From positions 1 through 64,000 of the forward strand of contig NZ_JAEUAN010000031.1 in the NCBI RefSeq assembly GCF_019511445.1: a stretch of DNA of 64,000 bases. Reading direction: 5' to 3'. Under the pieces are notes generated by a model. It was given only the letters and a program-made list of their open reading frames with translations. It searched no databases and had not been told where the DNA came from. Origin of the DNA: Aliirhizobium wenxiniae. GTDB taxonomy: Bacteria > Pseudomonadota > Alphaproteobacteria > Rhizobiales > Rhizobiaceae. Made by a program: the position numbers and the translations under genes. Below are positions 40,558-48,841 of this stretch, one piece after another. Positions within the stretch are counted from its first letter, which is position 1. Each line of letters begins with the position of its first letter.

Positions 40558-41988
40558 ATGGAGAGAGAATTGACACATTCCCATCAGGCCATGGGCGGTC
40601 TTGATCCGCACAGGTGGACGGCGTTGGCCATCTTGTTGACGGGCGCTTTTCTGCCGCCATTGGATTTCTTCATCGTCAACGTGGCCCTGCCCTCGATCCG
40701 CGAGGATTTCCATTCCTCCGCATCAACGATGCAACTGATCATCTCGGGCTACGCCACCACCTATGCCGTCATGCTGATCACTGGCGGCAGACTTGGGGAT
40801 CTCTACGGTCGGCGGAATGTTTTCCTGGCAGGGATGGGCGCGTTCGCAGCCGCCTCCGCCTTATGCGGCTTTGCCTGGTCTCCAGCGGCACTTGTTTTCG
40901 GCCGGATCCTTCAGGGGTTTGCTGCGGCGATCATGGCGCCGCAGGCTCTGGCATCCATCAACGCAATCTTTCCCGAGCACGAAAAATCAAAGGCGCTCAG
41001 CTTCTACGCGCTGACATTCGGTATCGCGTCGATGGCTGGGTTGTTTCTCGGTGGGGCTCTGATAGCGCTCGATATTTTTGGGCTCGGATGGAGGGCTATT
41101 TTTCTCATCAACCTTCCGGTGATCGCCATAGCTGCGCCGTCTGCGATGATGGTGCTGCGCGAGACGCGATCAGATCGCGCAAGCAGACTGGACCTCGGCG
41201 GAGCAGTGCTGATTGCACTCGCGCTATGTGCGCTGATCTCGCCGCTCATCGAGGGCCGTGAACAAGGCTGGCCGGTCTGGTCGCTCCTGATGCTTGCGGC
41301 TTCCCTGCCACTTCTTTTCCTGTTTTGGCATCACGAGCAAAAGGTGGAGGCGGCCGGAAGAGATCCGATCATGGCACCGCGCCTGCTTCGGGTTCCAGGA
41401 TTGAAGCGCGGGCTGCTTGCCGCATTGTTCTTCTATGCCTTTGCGGCCTTCTGGCTGACATTCTCGGTGTATCAACAAGGCGGGCTCGGTCGCACACCAT
41501 TCGAGGCCGGGCTGGCAATCCTTCCTGCGGCGGTCGGCTTCGTTCTGGGGCCATTCGCGAGTGGCCGTATCTTCCGGCTTTTCGGCAGATATTCCACCGC
41601 CGCAGGCATGTCGCTGGAAGCGGCCGGATTGTTCGGCACGGCAGCCCTGATCTCGTCCGGGGCGCCGGAACTCCTCTTCGTTGCATTGTTCATCGTTGGT
41701 GCCGGACAAGGAATAGCGCTTCCAAATCTCGTGAGGACAGTCGTCCAGCGGGTTGATCCGACGCAGTCTGGTTTGGCTTCCGGACTGGTCAATTCGATGC
41801 TTCAGATTGGGGGCGCTCTAGCGACAGCCCTGATCGGAGGATTGTTCTTTTCGATCCTGGGCTCATCAACAGATGTTGGATCCATCGGTCATGCCTATAG
41901 CGTCGCAGCCGTCGCGATTGGTCTTTGTCTTCTCGTTGCAGGTTGGCTTTCTGCCGACCTCGGACAAAAGAAAGAGGTCGTCCAATGA
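40558..41988 (+). CDS. MFS multidrug efflux transporter, DHA2 type (14-TM)
   Basis: A 476-residue protein with about 14 membrane segments. The first segment contains the DHA2 signature FLPPLDFFIVNVALPSIRED, loop 2 is GGRLGDLYGRRNVFLAGMGA, and motif C-like GIASMAGLFLGGAL lies in segment 5. DHA2 pumps such as EmrB and QacA export hydrophobic or cationic compounds using the proton gradient. The gene follows its TetR repressor, with an operator between them, and precedes an SDR gene. Substrate unknown. Confidence 0.9.
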   Translation: MERELTHSHQAMGGLDPHRWTALAILLTGAFLPPLDFFIVNVALPSIREDFHSSASTMQLIISGYATTYAVMLITGGRLGDLYGRRNVFLAGMGAFAAASALCGFAWSPAALVFGRILQGFAAAIMAPQALASINAIFPEHEKSKALSFYALTFGIASMAGLFLGGALIALDIFGLGWRAIFLINLPVIAIAAPSAMMVLRETRSDRASRLDLGGAVLIALALCALISPLIEGREQGWPVWSLLMLAASLPLLFLFWHHEQKVEAAGRDPIMAPRLLRVPGLKRGLLAALFFYAFAAFWLTFSVYQQGGLGRTPFEAGLAILPAAVGFVLGPFASGRIFRLFGRYSTAAGMSLEAAGLFGTAALISSGAPELLFVALFIVGAGQGIALPNLVRTVVQRVDPTQSGLASGLVNSMLQIGGALATALIGGLFFSILGSSTDVGSIGHAYSVAAVAIGLCLLVAGWLSADLGQKKEVVQ

Positions 41989-42115
41989 GCGCACCTCGGT
42001 GGCTTCGGTCATCGGCAGGCCCGTTGAGGGCAAGACCGCGTCCCCTGCCTCGCCTGCTAGCGGCACACAATCATCTCCCAACTAATTCAAACCCAACATT
42101 TAGAGGTAACTTTCC

Positions 42116-42871
42116 ATGGATATCACCCCCAACCTTCCTCTTGCCGGGAAGCGAGCACTCGTGACCGGTGCAGCACGCGGTATCGGTGCGGCCATCGCGC
42201 TGAAGCTGGCTGAGAATGGCGCCGATGTGGCGATCACCTACGAGAAGTCAGCCGAAAAGGCCAAAGCTCTTACCGCCGAGATTCGCGCGACGGGCCGCAG
42301 AGCTGTCGCCATTCAGGCCGACGCTGCGAGCGCGGAGACCGCGACGGCCACTGTAGATCGGACAGTCGCCGACCTCGGCGGCCTAGACATTCTGGTCAAC
42401 AATGCCGGCGTCCTTTTCGTTGGCGATTTCGCCACTCAGCCGCTGGAAGAGATTCAGCTACAGTTGGACGTCAATGTCCGCGGCGTCTTCTTGATGACGC
42501 AGGCGGCGCTCAAGCACATCCCGAATGGAGGGCGCATCATCAGTACCGGCAGTAACGCGGGCGTGGCTGTCCCGTTCGCAGGGATTGCGGTCTATGCAGC
42601 GACCAAGTCGGCTTTGGAGAGTTTCACACGTGGTCTCGCACGCGAACTGGGTCCGCGGGAGATTACCGTCAATCTGGTCCGGCCTGGCCCAATCGACACC
42701 GACATGAACCCCGCCGACGGCGACTTGTCCCCTGCTATTCTGCCAAGTCTCTCTATTGCCCGCTACGGTCGGACCCGAGAGGTCGCGGAAGCCGTCGCCT
42801 TCCTCGCCGGACCGGCCGCTGGCTACATCACCGGCTCAGGGATCCTCGTGGACGGCGGCATAAGCGCTTGA
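42116..42871 (+). CDS. SDR-family oxidoreductase (FabG-like)
   Basis: A 251-residue classical SDR. The cofactor loop is LVTGAARGIGAAIALKLAEN (residues 15-34), NNAG in DILVNNAGVLFVGDF, Ser in IISTGSNAGVAVPFA, Tyr and Lys in IAVYAATKSALESFT, tail GILVDGGISA. It is closely similar in layout to the SDR at 13105, even in YGRTREVAEAVAFLAGPAAG, so the two are probably paralogues. It lies between the MFS pump and an aldo/keto reductase gene, all on the same strand. Substrate unknown. Confidence 0.9.
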   Translation: MDITPNLPLAGKRALVTGAARGIGAAIALKLAENGADVAITYEKSAEKAKALTAEIRATGRRAVAIQADAASAETATATVDRTVADLGGLDILVNNAGVLFVGDFATQPLEEIQLQLDVNVRGVFLMTQAALKHIPNGGRIISTGSNAGVAVPFAGIAVYAATKSALESFTRGLARELGPREITVNLVRPGPIDTDMNPADGDLSPAILPSLSIARYGRTREVAEAVAFLAGPAAGYITGSGILVDGGISA

Positions 42872-42942
42872 GCAGGATGTAGGAACCCATCGCCTGCAAG
42901 GACCCAAACATATAGAATTTCGCCGCAGAATTGGAGATAGTC

Positions 42943-43926
42943 ATGGAATACACGCGCCTTGGAAACACTGGTGTTGAGGTTTCCCGGCTTTGCCTCGGGT
43001 GCATGAGCTATGGCGAGCCCGGTCGGGGAAGTCATCCATGGACACTGACGGAAGATCAAAGTCGACCATTCATCCGCCAAGCGATCGAAATGGGTATCAA
43101 TTTCTTCGATACCGCCAATGTCTACTCGGATGGGACGAGCGAGGAAATTCTCGGCCGCGCCATCAAGGATTACTCAAAGAGAGATGACGTCGTCATTGCC
43201 ACCAAGGTCAATGGTCGGATGAAGCCGGGACCAAATGGTGCCGGCCTATCCCGAAAGGCCATTTTTTCGGAAATCGATGCCAGCCTGAAGCGTTTGGGGA
43301 CCGACTATGTGGATCTCTATCAGATCCATCGGTTCGACCATAACACGCCGATCGAGGAGACACTCGAAGCTTTGCACGACGTCGTCAAAGCCGGAAAAGC
43401 CCGTTACATCGGAGCGTCGTCCATGTACGCGTGGCAGTTTTCGAAAATGCTCGCGGTTTCAGCGGCTAGCGGATGGACACGCTTCGTCTCCATGCAGAAC
43501 CACGTAAACCTGCTATACCGCGAGGAGGAGAGAGAAATGCTTCCACTCTGCAAAGCTGAGGGTATTGGTGTCATCCCGTGGAGCCCCCTCGCACGGGGCC
43601 GGCTGACCCGCGACTGGGACGCACGAAGTGATCGCTCTGAGACCGACGAGATCGGAAAAGGCCTTTACACCTCGATGACAGAGGATGCCGATAGGCGCGT
43701 GGTAGAGGCGGTGGCAAAGATCGCCAAGGTGCGAGGGGTTCCCAGAGCGCAAATCGCACTCGCTTGGCTTCTCGCGAAATCCGAAGTTTCGGCGCCTATT
43801 ATCGGCGCGACCAAATTGCATCACTTGGATGACGCTGTCGCAGCGCTTACCATCAGGCTCAGTGCTGCTGAAATCACAGAGCTTGAAATCAGTTACATTC
43901 CTCACCCTGTCGTCGGGTTCTCCTGA
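42943..43926 (+). CDS. Aldo/keto reductase (YajO/Tas-like)
   Basis: A 327-residue AKR from the ATG at 42943 (TTGGAG upstream). The catalytic residues are in the expected places: Asp in INFFDTANVYSDGTSEEILG (with Tyr shortly after), Lys in DDVVIATKVNGRMKPGPNG, His in VDLYQIHRFDHNTPIEETLE. The cofactor loop is IPWSPLARGRLTRDW and the C-terminus contains SAPIIGATKLHHLDDAVAAL. These NADPH-dependent enzymes reduce aldehydes such as methylglyoxal and sugar aldehydes. It is co-directional with the SDR gene upstream. Confidence 0.9.
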   Translation: MEYTRLGNTGVEVSRLCLGCMSYGEPGRGSHPWTLTEDQSRPFIRQAIEMGINFFDTANVYSDGTSEEILGRAIKDYSKRDDVVIATKVNGRMKPGPNGAGLSRKAIFSEIDASLKRLGTDYVDLYQIHRFDHNTPIEETLEALHDVVKAGKARYIGASSMYAWQFSKMLAVSAASGWTRFVSMQNHVNLLYREEEREMLPLCKAEGIGVIPWSPLARGRLTRDWDARSDRSETDEIGKGLYTSMTEDADRRVVEAVAKIAKVRGVPRAQIALAWLLAKSEVSAPIIGATKLHHLDDAVAALTIRLSAAEITELEISYIPHPVVGFS

Positions 43927-43976
43927 CGACAGAGCTGGCGGCGATAAACTGAAACTTCTGAAGATGGACGAAACAT

Positions 43977-44665
43977 TTGAAGACGATCGGAATATTGGGC
44001 GGAATGTCTGCTGCCTCGACCCAAATTTATTATCGTGAATTGTGCAGGCTTACCCGCGAGAGCCTCGGTGGACTTCATTCTCCTGAGCTCCTCATACGCT
44101 CTGTCGATTTCGACGAGATTGAACGGTTGCAGGCGTCCTCTGAGTGGGGCGCTGCGGCAAAAATCCTGAATGAAAAGGCCATCGCTCTGGAGCGCGGAGG
44201 TGCCGACATCCTGATCATGGCGACGAATACCATGCACAAGGTCGCCGACCAGATCTTGAGCGGGGTGTCGATCCCGTTCTTGCATATTGCGGATGCAACT
44301 GCGAAAGCGATCCTTGAACGCGGATTCCGGAGGCCAGGATTGATGGCGACCGCATTCACGATGGAGCAGAACTTTTATGTCGACCGACTGGTCGCTCAAG
44401 GTCTTTTGCCATTAATCCTGAGGATCACGATCGGGTGGAAACCCATCGCATCATCTATGACGAACTTTGTCGCGATGCTAGCCGAGAGGAAAGCCGCTTG
44501 GCGTATGAACGAATTGCGCGGCGGCTGATCGCCCGCGGCTGCGATTGTCTCATCCTCGGGTGCACCGAGGTGGGCATGCTGCTAAGCCAGGATAATGTGA
44601 GCGTCCCCGTCTTCGACACGACCCTGGTTCATTGCAAAGCGGCGCTTCAGGCTGCTTTGCAGTGA
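43977..44665 (+). pseudogene. Aspartate/glutamate racemase-family gene with one frameshift
   Basis: From a TTG at 43977 the frame reads IGILGGMSAASTQIYYRELC, EKAIALERGGADILIMATNT and FRRPGLMATAFTMEQNFYVD. Then the reading changes near 44415. The next frame goes on as VETHRIIYDELCRDASREES and CDCLILGCTEVGMLLSQDNV to the stop at 44665. The paired catalytic region of the family (ATNT in the first half, CTE in the second) is therefore split over two frames. One missing or extra base explains it. It may be a genuine mutation or a base-call error. Confidence 0.8.
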
Positions 44666-44720
44666 GAACCCAGCCACTGTGATCGTGCGCTCCGCTCTCG
44701 AGAATGCCGCAGGGGCAGCG

Positions 44721-45632
44721 TCAGATCTGTTCTCCAAGGTGCTGTCGAACCCATTTCACTTCTTCCGAGGCCGTGCGCCCGAAATGCCGCCTAAAGTCGC
44801 GACTGAACTGCGCCGGACTGACGTAGCCGACTGAAGTGGCAACCGTTGCGATGGTGCCGCGTTGGCCGGCGAGCATAAGTCTTGCGTGATGGAGGCGCAT
44901 CGCCTTCACATATTGCATCGGGCTTGAGCCGGTCAGGTTCTTGAAATGCACGTGGTAAGAAGGAACACTCATGCCCGCATCTCGGGCCAGATCCGCGACC
45001 GCAATTTCGGAGCCGAAGTTGTCTCGCAGCCACAACACGCTCTCAATAATTTTTCCGGACGTGCCTTTGCGCTGAAGCGCCGCAATCACCGCTCCGCCTT
45101 GCGGACCGACCATGATGCGGTAATGCAATTCTCGCAGGATCGGATCACCGAGAACGGCGACATCGATCGGGCTGCCGAGCGCCTTTAGGAGGCGCAGCAA
45201 GACGTCTTCGATATCGCTCGCCATTCTGCTCGAGAACAGGCCTCTGGGCTCGGTCGTATCGGGACCAATATTTTGTTCGAGCTGCAAAGCAATCTCGGCC
45301 GCCATCTGCATGTCGAATTGGAGGTAGACCGCCAGCAGTGGTCGCTGTGGACTTGCCGTAGACGTCATCCGGAAGGGAACGGGTACCGAGACGGCAAGAT
45401 AGTGGTCCTCATCATAGAGGTAGATTTCCCCATCGAGTATGCCGTGCTTGCTTCCTTGCAATACGAAGACTGCTCCCGGTCGGTAAAGAACCGGAATGTC
45501 GTTGAGCACCGCTTCCGTACGCAGGATACGGACGCTCTCGATGGCGGTTTGATTGTACCCGAGACGTGGAGCTAGGCGTCCGGCGAAGGCAACAAGCTGA
45601 TCACGCGTGGAGCGAGTTTTCTTATAATTCAT
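44721..45632 (-). CDS. AraC-family regulator (AraC_N type)
   Basis: A 303-residue protein from the ATG at 45632 (an in-frame ATG at 45704 would add 24 residues). The N-terminal part (YNQTAIESVRILRTEAVLND, VFVLQGSKHGILDGEIYLYD, YLAVSVPVPFRMTSTASPQR) is the AraC_N sensor type. The HTH is at about residues 205-300 (LRDNFGSEIAVADLARDAGM, HFKNLTGSSPMQYVKAMRLH, VATSVGYVSPAQFSRDFRRH). Members of this group usually activate divergent oxidoreductase genes; the SDR at 45727 lies 94 bases away in the right orientation. Confidence 0.9.
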   Translation of the reverse strand: MNYKKTRSTRDQLVAFAGRLAPRLGYNQTAIESVRILRTEAVLNDIPVLYRPGAVFVLQGSKHGILDGEIYLYDEDHYLAVSVPVPFRMTSTASPQRPLLAVYLQFDMQMAAEIALQLEQNIGPDTTEPRGLFSSRMASDIEDVLLRLLKALGSPIDVAVLGDPILRELHYRIMVGPQGGAVIAALQRKGTSGKIIESVLWLRDNFGSEIAVADLARDAGMSVPSYHVHFKNLTGSSPMQYVKAMRLHHARLMLAGQRGTIATVATSVGYVSPAQFSRDFRRHFGRTASEEVKWVRQHLGEQI

Positions 45633-45726
45633 AGGATTTGGCAAGGATTGGAAAGGAATTGCAATCGAAGGAACCCTTACTCCTAGAATATCTGTCACAT
45701 GCAAGATTGATCAAGGAGTTTCAGAG

Positions 45727-46554
45727 ATGTCGAGCAAAACCTTCTTCATCACCGGTGCGAATTCCGGTTTCGGCCTCGCCATTGCCACGGCCGCGGCACA
45801 CGCCGGCCACACCGTCATCGGTACCGTCCGCTCCGAAGCCTCGCGAGAGATGCTATCAAAAACGCTTCCCGAGCTCAAAACCGTTCTTGCTGATGTTACC
45901 GAATTCGATCGCATTCCGGATGTGGTCCAACAGGCGGAAGAGGAACACGGTCCAGTCGATGTCTTGATCAACAATGCAGGATATGGGCACGAAGGCGTGC
46001 TCGAGGAATCGCCGATCGAGGAGATGCGTCGCCAATTCGACGTGAACGTATTCGGCGCGGTCGCGGTGGCCAAGGCGTTTCTTCCAAGGTTTCGAGAGCG
46101 CCGCCGGGGGTTCATCGTGAATGTTACGTCTATGGGCGGCATGATAACGATGCCTGGAATTGCTTATTATTGCGGTAGCAAATTTGCGCTTCAGGGTATC
46201 TCCGAGGTCATGCGTTCTGAAATGGCGCCCTTTGGCGTTCACGTGACGACGCTGTGCCCAGGCTCGTTTCGGACAGACTGGGCAGGGCGCTCTATGGTGC
46301 GCACAGGGCGTTCGATTACAGACTACGATAGTCTTTTTGATCCGATCCGCGAGGCGCGCCAGGCAGTCAGCGGAAAGCAACTGGGCGATCCGCAAAAATT
46401 GGCTGCGGCGTTATTGACGCTGATCGCGTCCGAAAATCCTCCACCGCAACTTTTGCTCGGGAGCGATGCTCTCAAACATGTGACCGCACGGATAGATCGT
46501 CTACAGCAGGAGATCGACGCTTGGAGGGCCCTTACAGTTTCCACAGACGGCTAA
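45727..46554 (+). CDS. SDR-family oxidoreductase
   Basis: A 275-residue SDR. The cofactor loop is FFITGANSGFGLAIATAAAH (residues 6-25), NNAG in DVLINNAGYGHEGVLEE, Ser in IVNVTSMGGMITMPG, Tyr and Lys in IAYYCGSKFALQGIS. It has the longer C-terminal region of the 17-beta-HSD-like SDRs (VHVTTLCPGSFRTDWAGRSM, LLLGSDALKHVTARIDRLQQ). It is probably activated by the divergent AraC protein. Substrate unknown. Confidence 0.9.
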   Translation: MSSKTFFITGANSGFGLAIATAAAHAGHTVIGTVRSEASREMLSKTLPELKTVLADVTEFDRIPDVVQQAEEEHGPVDVLINNAGYGHEGVLEESPIEEMRRQFDVNVFGAVAVAKAFLPRFRERRRGFIVNVTSMGGMITMPGIAYYCGSKFALQGISEVMRSEMAPFGVHVTTLCPGSFRTDWAGRSMVRTGRSITDYDSLFDPIREARQAVSGKQLGDPQKLAAALLTLIASENPPPQLLLGSDALKHVTARIDRLQQEIDAWRALTVSTDG

Positions 46555-46590
46555 TCTGAAAAATCCGAAAAGATTGCCATTGACGTTCTG

Positions 46591-46605
46591 CCTACTAGAA
46601 GGTAG
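46591..46605. promoter_or_regulatory. TetR operator, copy A (TetR promoter)
   Basis: CCTACTAGAAGGTAG, whose complement is CTACCTTCTAGTAGG. The same element occurs in direct form at 47250 (CTACCAACTAGTAGG). It lies 9 bases before the TetR start. Confidence 0.7.
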
Positions 46606-46614
46606 ATACGATCC

Positions 46615-47205
46615 ATGAGCAATCTTTCGAGCACTTCTGACGACATCTTGGCCTCCGCCCGCAACCTGATCATGAGCGGAGGCTACAATGGATTTAGCTA
46701 CGCTGACATCTCGGAAGTCGTTGGAATTCGCAAGGCAAGTATCCACCACCATTTCCCGAGCAAGGTCGATTTGGTGCGTGAGCTGGTCAAGCGTTACCGT
46801 GAAGACGGCGAGACGAACGTTGCCGCCCTTGAGCAAAACGTGCCAGACGCTCTGGACATCCTCAACGTCTATGCAAACCATTGGGCAAAATGTATCGAGG
46901 ATGCCAGCAGGCCATACTGTGTGTGTGCGCTGCTTGCCAGCGAACTGCCATCCCTTCCGGCGGAAGTTGCAAAAGAAGTCACGGCATTCTTTCGCTTCAT
47001 TTCGTCCTGGCTAACGTCAGTGATGGATCGGGGCTCCAAACAAGGCACGCTCAATCTTGCAAATGCTCCCGAGATCGAGGCCGAGGCATTTTTGGCGACA
47101 GTCTACGGAGCAATGCTCTCAGCAAGAGCTTACGGCAAACCTGAAGTGTTCGCAGTAATACTGCAGCCCGCCCTCAGCCGGCTGACTCCCTCCGCCTCTC
47201 ATTAA
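46615..47205 (+). CDS. TetR-family regulator
   Basis: A 196-residue TetR-type protein. The HTH is at residues 5-55 (ILASARNLIMSGGYNGFSYA, ISEVVGIRKASIHHHFPSKV). The ligand domain contains CIEDASRPYCVCALLASELP and two close cysteines (CVC), which could sense oxidation or thiol-reactive ligands (speculative). Operators of one sequence lie in front of this gene and in front of the following operon (47274), so this protein likely controls itself and that operon. Confidence 0.9.
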   Translation: MSNLSSTSDDILASARNLIMSGGYNGFSYADISEVVGIRKASIHHHFPSKVDLVRELVKRYREDGETNVAALEQNVPDALDILNVYANHWAKCIEDASRPYCVCALLASELPSLPAEVAKEVTAFFRFISSWLTSVMDRGSKQGTLNLANAPEIEAEAFLATVYGAMLSARAYGKPEVFAVILQPALSRLTPSASH

Positions 47206-47249
47206 TCCGCCGGTGGTATGCCACCGGCGTCAAAATGCGCCCTTCAAAA

Positions 47250-47264
47250 CTACCAACTAGTAGG
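47250..47264. promoter_or_regulatory. TetR operator, copy B (promoter of the exported-protein/cyt b/molybdoenzyme operon)
   Basis: CTACCAACTAGTAGG, the near copy of the element at 46591 in opposite orientation, 9 bases before the start of the exported protein gene. CTACNNNNTAG-type symmetry is shared by both. Confidence 0.7.
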
Positions 47265-47273
47265 AAGAATACG

Positions 47274-47885
47274 ATGAAGAGAATTATCACTGCCTTCGCC
47301 TTCGGACTTACGGCGGTCCTGTCCGTGCCCGTCCATGCTGAAGATAAAAAGACCGCGCCTATCCACGTTCGCGGAAGTATCGTCACCTACGCTGGTTCTA
47401 CGCTCAAGGTGAAAACACGCGAAGGCGAGACCGTCGATGTTGCGCTTGCTGACGACTGGAAGGTGGCAGGCGTAGCAAATGCCAAGGTGACAGACATCAA
47501 GCCGGGTGATTTCGTCGGCATTGCATCCCTGCCGAAGGCCGATGGTGGCGATGGTGCGCTGGAGGTTCTGATCTTCCCACCGGCTATGAAGGGCACGGGA
47601 GAGGGTAGCTATAGCTGGGATCTCAAACCCGAAAGCAGCATGACCAATGCGACCGTCGCAGATGCTGTCAAAGGCGTCGATGGCCGCACCGTCACAGTCA
47701 GCTATCACGGCAAGGAAAAGAAATTCGCCATTCCCGATGGCACGCCCGTAGTGACCATTGCTGCGGCCGCAAGGGAAGACCTCGTTCCAGGCGCCGTAGT
47801 CTTTATCACCGCCGAAACGTCAGACGCCGGCCCGATCGCTCATCAGGTGGTCGTTGGCAAGGATGGCGTGGTTCCACCGATGTAA
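47274..47885 (+). CDS. Exported DUF5666-like protein
   Basis: A 203-residue protein from the ATG at 47274. The signal peptide MKRIITAFAFGLTAVLSVPV is followed by HAEDK. The mature part is all-beta by eye and contains two OB-like repeats: VRGSIVTYAGSTLKVKTREG with DIKPGDFVGIASLPKADGGD, and VDGRTVTVSYHGKEKKFAIP with DLVPGAVVFITAETSDAGPI. This is the pattern of DUF5666-type periplasmic proteins. Function unknown. It is the first gene of an operon with cytochrome b and a molybdoenzyme, so a role as accessory or electron-transfer partner is plausible. Confidence 0.75.
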   Translation: MKRIITAFAFGLTAVLSVPVHAEDKKTAPIHVRGSIVTYAGSTLKVKTREGETVDVALADDWKVAGVANAKVTDIKPGDFVGIASLPKADGGDGALEVLIFPPAMKGTGEGSYSWDLKPESSMTNATVADAVKGVDGRTVTVSYHGKEKKFAIPDGTPVVTIAAAAREDLVPGAVVFITAETSDAGPIAHQVVVGKDGVVPPM

Positions 47886-47986
47886 ACCACGTCGCCACTG
47901 GCCGGAGCAGCCGCCCCACTGCTTCGGCCAGGAACTGATCCTTGCTGCTCTGCAGCCATGAGACGTCAGAGACAAGAGACACTGAG

Positions 47987-48841
47987 ATGAGCGAAACCGC
48001 CTCCAATGACAATGTCCGATATCCCCGGACGATCTTCATCCGCCGCCACTCTGTTGTGACCAGGCTTACCCACTGGCTGAACGTCCTTTGCCTGAGCTTC
48101 CTCCTTCTGAGTGGGCTCCAGATATTCAATGCCCACCCGGAGCTCTACTGGGGGCACTACGGCGCCAATGGCGACCCTGCTGTCCTTACGATCGGCTCTA
48201 ATGATGATCGTGGCACGCCTAGCGGCTTCGTGCGTATCGTAGGCCTGCAGATCCCTACGACCGGCGTTCTGGGCATTTCTAACGTCGATGGAGAGCCATC
48301 TGCACGCGCTTTCCCGTCCTGGGCTACCATCCCGTCGTTCCAGGATCTCGCGGCCGGACGTCGCTGGCATTTCTTTTTTGCCTGGTTGTTTGTCATCAAC
48401 GGCATTCTCTACCTTGGCTTCAGCCTGCTGACTGGGCATTTCCGGCGCGATCTCGCTCCAGCGACGCACGAGCTTTCACCCCGTCATCTTGGTCGTGAAA
48501 TCCTTGACCACGCCAGGCTCCGCTTCCCTGAAGGGGATGAGGCCAGGCATTACAATGCACTTCAGAAACTCACCTATCTGGCCGTCACCGTTATTTTGCT
48601 GCCTCTTATGGTCCTGACGGGTTTGACCATGTCACCCGGAGTGGATGCTGCGTTTCCGGCCCTTGTCGATCTCTTTGGCGGACGCCAGTCCGCGCGCACC
48701 ATCCATTTCGTTACGGCGTCAGCGCTTGTCATCTTCGTCGTCGTTCATGTGGCAATGGTCGTCCTGTCCGGCACCTGGAATAACATCCGTTCGATGATTA
48801 CCGGGCGCTATGCAATCCAGCTAAAGGGCCCGAAATCATGA
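47987..48841 (+). CDS. Cytochrome b561-type membrane subunit
   Basis: A 284-residue protein with four or five membrane helices: RLTHWLNVLCLSFLLLSGLQ, RWHFFFAWLFVINGILYLGF, LTYLAVTVILLPLMVLTGLT, IHFVTASALVIFVVVHVAMV. Histidines sit in the positions expected for two b hemes (one in RLTHW, one in RRWHF, two in the last helix). Such subunits carry electrons between quinones and a periplasmic redox enzyme. The stop overlaps the ATG of the molybdoenzyme by four bases, so the two should work as one membrane-bound oxidoreductase. Confidence 0.9.
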   Translation: MSETASNDNVRYPRTIFIRRHSVVTRLTHWLNVLCLSFLLLSGLQIFNAHPELYWGHYGANGDPAVLTIGSNDDRGTPSGFVRIVGLQIPTTGVLGISNVDGEPSARAFPSWATIPSFQDLAAGRRWHFFFAWLFVINGILYLGFSLLTGHFRRDLAPATHELSPRHLGREILDHARLRFPEGDEARHYNALQKLTYLAVTVILLPLMVLTGLTMSPGVDAAFPALVDLFGGRQSARTIHFVTASALVIFVVVHVAMVVLSGTWNNIRSMITGRYAIQLKGPKS

